From contig JADHUQ010000004.1 in assembly GCA_016784425.1 (NCBI GenBank), positions 1 to 36,321 of the forward strand: a DNA stretch of 36,321 bases, read 5' to 3'. The translations under genes and the position numbers were made by a program. The stretch comes from Candidatus Delongbacteria bacterium (GTDB taxonomy: Bacteria > CAIWAD01 > BS150m-G50). Under the pieces are notes generated by a model that was given only the letters and a program-made list of their open reading frames with translations, was not told the DNA's origin and did not search any database. Below, piece after piece: positions 33,983 through 36,321 of this stretch. Position 1 is the first letter of the stretch; each line of letters opens with the position of its first letter.

Positions 33983-34321
33983 ATGAAAGTCCTCTATACT
34001 ACCCTGATTGTAATCTGCGCCCTGGTGCTGGCAGCTCATTTCTTCCGTCTCGGGATAATCACGCTGGTGATTGTAAGCCTTGTCCTGCCGTTGTTGCTTC
34101 TTGTCCGCCACGAACTTACCTGCCGCCTGGTGCAACTGTACTTCGCTTTGGGCACCATTGAATGGTTGCGGGTCCTGGTGGTTTATACCAGACAGCGTCA
34201 GTCTATCGGTGAACCCTGGATCCGTCTGGCGGTCATCCTCGGCATTGTGGCGCTTATCACAGCTGTCGTCAGCTGGCAGGTGGGGGTTATCGCAAAAACT
34301 CAGGATAAAAGGTCTTTCTGA
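33983..34321 (+). CDS. Small integral membrane protein, unknown function
   Basis: A 112-residue protein with about three to four hydrophobic segments: 4-22, 24-41, about 50-66 and 80-104. A basic loop with TRQRQSIGEPW lies before the last one. I recognise no family. The ATG begins 4 bp after the cysteine desulfurase stop, so the two are cotranscribed and the pairing may be meaningful, but no sulfur-related motif is visible. Downstream are an inverted repeat, GATCAGG (34361-34367) with CCTGATC (34393-34399), and then repeat element B. Confidence 0.75.
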   Translation: MKVLYTTLIVICALVLAAHFFRLGIITLVIVSLVLPLLLLVRHELTCRLVQLYFALGTIEWLRVLVVYTRQRQSIGEPWIRLAVILGIVALITAVVSWQVGVIAKTQDKRSF

Positions 34322-34409
34322 ATTAACATCACTATTATCTTCCTGCAGGGGGGTGATTCCGATCAGGTCGTGGCTGCTATCGCAATGCCGATCCTGATCA
34401 GCCCCGGCG

Positions 34410-34526
34410 CTATAGTATTTCCCAGTTAAGCTGACCGTTTGAGTTAATGCATTTCGGGAAATACTATTTACATGATGCCACTGTCTCCATTATAAAACAG
34501 ACATTTCAGATGAGCATCACTATATC
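34410..34526 (-). repeat. Palindromic two-hairpin repeat element, copy B (117 bp)
   Basis: Reverse complement of the copy at 18285-18449, without its central 48 bp. On the minus strand it starts GATATAGTGATGC and ends GGGAAATACTATAG. Hairpin 2 is perfect here (ATAGTATTTCCC with GGGAAATACTAT, 12 bp). Hairpin 1 keeps seven of eight pairs. Like copy A it lies directly 3' of a decayed gene, in the same orientation relative to that gene. Confidence 0.8.
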
Positions 34527-34539
34527 AGCGGAAGTATCG

Positions 34540-34829
34540 TTATCGGGCAATGCCTTCCCAGCGGGAAGCACCATAGCTGAATAGCAAACCCCCTCCCGGT
34601 TTCAACACCCTCTGGAATGATTGCAGCAGGGCTGCATGTGTCCCGCGGGGCAGATGGAAAAGTGAATGGAACAGCATCCCCCATCGAGCAGGGTTGCCCC
34701 AGCCGGAAGCCTGCTGCAGAACTGTACCAGGAGATCCTTACTGTCGTACTGATTACGCTGGTCATGATAAGTCTGGGCAATCTGATTGTAGCCGGTTCTG
34801 ACGATATTTTTGTGCTTGCTGTCCATCAT
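34540..34829 (-). pseudogene. SAM-dependent methyltransferase remnant with internal deletion
   Basis: The start reads MDSKHKNIVRTGYNQIAQTYHDQRNQYDSKDLLVQF and LPAGATLLDGG, the N-terminus and motif I region of a class I methyltransferase. Then, in another frame, comes MLFHSLFHLPRG, HAALLQSFQRVLKPGGGLL and SYGASRWEGIAR, ending at TAA (34542-34540). That is the later part of such an enzyme (the HLPR and LKPGG motifs). About 60 residues between motif I and HLPR are missing, and the C-terminus stops 14 bp before repeat element B. The combination shows a dead gene rather than a sequencing error. Confidence 0.82.
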
Positions 34830-34888
34830 TATGAACCGGACGTGGTTTGTCGGAGATCAGGGTTGGCGCGGGCGATGAAGAGCTGTTT

Positions 34889-35767
34889 TTACAAAATCAC
34901 CCCGATACCGACTTTAAGGTAGTAGTGAGACATGTCGAAGCTGATATATTCACCGCTGTATCCGCTGGCTGGCGGCTGGCTGTATTCAAAGAAGTCCGCA
35001 CTTTCCGGTCGATCACCCCGGAACTCACCGCTCAGCAGCGCTTCTGTAGAAGCGGAAAAAACTTCGAAATCACTGCGACCCGGCACCTGGCCGAAATCGG
35101 ACAACACCCCACCCGCCTCCAGGTAGAGCAACCCCTGCTCCAGGATAATATACTCCAACCCGATACAGGCGGTGGCGGCCAGGATGGCCTCTGAGTAGCG
35201 GTGGATAACTGCGAACCAGGATCCGTTATCATCCCCGGGAAATATGTTTGTATAGTTGATGCTTCCGTTAGCGCCCAGCCAACCCAGACCGGCGCCCGCT
35301 CCCAGGTAGAGCAGGTCATGACGGGTGGACATTGGTGGATAGTACTTGATCATCCCCAGCGCATGAAAGGTGGAGAAAGTGTCCGTTCGCTTCAGGTAGC
35401 CGGTACCGTCGGTCAACGGCCCGCGCGCCCACTGCGCGATAGTGACGTCACTGGCTTCACCAAAGTCACAGGACAGACGCAGATGAATATGGCTGGTGAG
35501 ATCGGTTTCCAGGGAAAAGGCGAGCAGGTTGAGCCATTTCAGGGGTGGCAGCGCCAGGCCGGTCGGCAAAATCCACTCCTCCAGCTCCTCCTCCTGAAAA
35601 TAGCCTGCAAAGCGCTGCAGATCAGCATTATAGCTGGAGGGATTAACCTGTCCCCTGCCATATTCCATCGTCAGGCGGAATTCAGAAAAAGGAGATGCAA
35701 GATCAGTGCACCCAGCCGTCTGCCAGCCTGAGAGAAATAACAGCAGAAACAGGGTAGACAACCTCAT
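34889..35767 (-). CDS. Probable outer-membrane beta-barrel protein
   Basis: A 292-residue protein with a signal peptide (about 1-20, MRLSTLFLLLFLSGWQTAGC). The sequence ..TAGC could be a weak lipobox, though position -3 is Thr rather than Leu. The rest is rich in alternating polar/aromatic beta-strands (for example HIHLRLSCDFG, LLYLGAGAGLGWLG, LLYLEAGGVLSDFG) and ends SHYYLKVGIGVIL, a final strand typical of outer-membrane barrels. It resembles outer-membrane beta-barrel proteins of FCB bacteria in general; no specific family is recognised. The ATG has GGAG 6 nt upstream. Monocistronic by spacing. Confidence 0.75.
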   Translation of the reverse strand: MRLSTLFLLLFLSGWQTAGCTDLASPFSEFRLTMEYGRGQVNPSSYNADLQRFAGYFQEEELEEWILPTGLALPPLKWLNLLAFSLETDLTSHIHLRLSCDFGEASDVTIAQWARGPLTDGTGYLKRTDTFSTFHALGMIKYYPPMSTRHDLLYLGAGAGLGWLGANGSINYTNIFPGDDNGSWFAVIHRYSEAILAATACIGLEYIILEQGLLYLEAGGVLSDFGQVPGRSDFEVFSASTEALLSGEFRGDRPESADFFEYSQPPASGYSGEYISFDMSHYYLKVGIGVIL

Positions 35768-36082
35768 TGTGATCTCCAGCTGAACAGGTTCTAATACTCA
35801 TCTGCAATATGGCCTTTAAAAATCTAATTGTAACCGATTTCCGTAAGGAGCTGGCGTTTCTGTAAACCAACCAGGCTAAATCGGTGAGATCCGGGAGCGG
35901 ACCTGCTACGCCATTTCCCGATAATACCGTTTCCGGGATCAGCTGAAACGACCCCTGCGTAATCTTACGCTGCAGCTTCTCATCCACATCGCACCCGGGA
36001 AATTATTCTATAATCGACAGATTCCGGAAGCGCATTACTTGTGAACAGAAGATGCCACCCTCCCCCCTTCCATGACTCAGCG
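35768..36082. other. Gene-free region upstream of the beta-barrel gene
   Basis: No credible gene; the minus-strand open frame across it overlaps the barrel signal peptide and has no family resemblance. TACAAT (minus strand, near 35831) could be a -10 element for the barrel gene, but I see no matching -35. Confidence 0.35.
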
Positions 36083-36114
36083 AAAAAAAAAGGACTGCCG
36101 TCGCGCGACAGTCC
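36083..36114 (-). terminator. Rho-independent terminator for a minus-strand transcript entering from the right
   Basis: On the minus strand GGACTG (36114-36109) pairs with CAGTCC (36097-36092), followed by nine T residues (36091-36083). The transcript it ends must come from beyond the 53-bp repeat. Confidence 0.75.
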
Positions 36115-36147
36115 CGAGTTGTTAAGCTCAATAGAATCAGCTGCTTT

Positions 36148-36321
36148 CGACCCTTCAGTCGTAAACCTGTTCGGTTGATACAGGATCAGATACTTACTTA
36201 CGACCCTTCAGTCGTAAACCTGTTCGGTTGATACAGGATCAGATACTTACTTACGACCCTTCAGTCGTAAACCTGTTCGGTTGATACAGGATCAGATACT
36301 TACTTACGACCCTTCAGTCGT
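36148..36321. repeat. 53-bp perfect tandem repeat reaching the window end
   Basis: The word CGACCCTTCAGTCGT starts at 36148, 36201, 36254 and 36307, exactly 53 bp apart, with identical units and no variable spacers, so it is not a CRISPR array. Each unit has two hairpins: ACGAC with GTCGT (36200-36204/36211-36215) and CCTGT with ACAGG (36219-36223/36233-36237). The last unit is cut by the window edge. On the minus strand the array lies just before a terminator, so it may be transcribed. No long open frame passes through it. Confidence 0.9.

Noticed and set aside
35703..35987. Minus-strand open frame overlapping the beta-barrel start
   Set aside because: The barrel gene has a signal peptide and a good ribosome-binding site in its own frame; this frame has neither.
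36148..36321. CRISPR array
   Set aside because: All 53 bp of each unit are identical; there are no variable spacers and no cas genes in the window.

Overview
The window is a bacterial chromosome segment, probably from a Gram-negative lineage of the Fibrobacterota-Chlorobiota-Bacteroidota (FCB) superphylum or a neighbouring candidate phylum. Three things point there. The primary sigma factor is only 285 residues long and has the short Bacteroidota-like layout. The secreted M1 peptidase ends in a type IX-secretion/FlgD-like C-terminal domain. An outer-membrane beta-barrel is also encoded. No closer assignment is possible from sequence reading alone. There are no rRNA or tRNA genes, no CRISPR array, and no phage or transposase genes.

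Left part (0.5-10 kb, all minus strand): the replication-initiation cluster dnaA, dnaN, recF, dciA (DUF721), gyrB, gyrA. The dnaN-recF-dciA-gyrB genes overlap stop-to-start. DnaA-box-like nonamers lie between dnaN and dnaA, upstream of dnaA, and in the gyrA leader, where three are spaced exactly 11 bp apart. The chromosomal origin is therefore probably here, most likely at 8310-8600.

Next (10.7-15 kb, minus): a secreted M1 metallopeptidase and a CCA-adding/poly(A) polymerase-family nucleotidyltransferase. Then (15.3-18.4 kb, plus): a DUF4230 membrane-anchored protein, a ZIP metal transporter, a PhzF-family enzyme, and a GNAT acetyltransferase broken by two frameshifts.

The stretch 18.28-19.0 kb is the strangest part. 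It is non-coding and packed with inverted repeats, a 22-bp perfect palindrome and a 112-bp tandem repeat that runs into the 3' end of a small membrane-protein gene. It starts with a 165-bp two-hairpin element. A second copy of that element (117 bp) sits 16 kb away at 34.41-34.53 kb, next to a methyltransferase remnant. Both copies lie in the same orientation just 3' of a decayed gene.

Right part (19.4-32 kb, minus): a probable operon valS, DUF4139 protein, recG, priA, peptidase-MA-like membrane protease, preceded by rpoD (own promoter and terminator) and an HtrA/DegP protease (strong terminator). From 32.3 kb on the plus strand come a frameshifted half-size GDT1/UPF0016 gene, a selenocysteine-lyase-like cysteine desulfurase and a small membrane protein. 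Then, on the minus strand, come the methyltransferase remnant and a beta-barrel protein. The window ends inside a 53-bp perfect tandem repeat.

The intact genes are mostly housekeeping: replication initiation, DNA topology, replication restart, tRNA charging and maturation, transcription initiation and envelope proteostasis. I found no complete new multi-gene system. The best candidate for something undescribed is the palindromic repeat element and the structured non-coding region around copy A.
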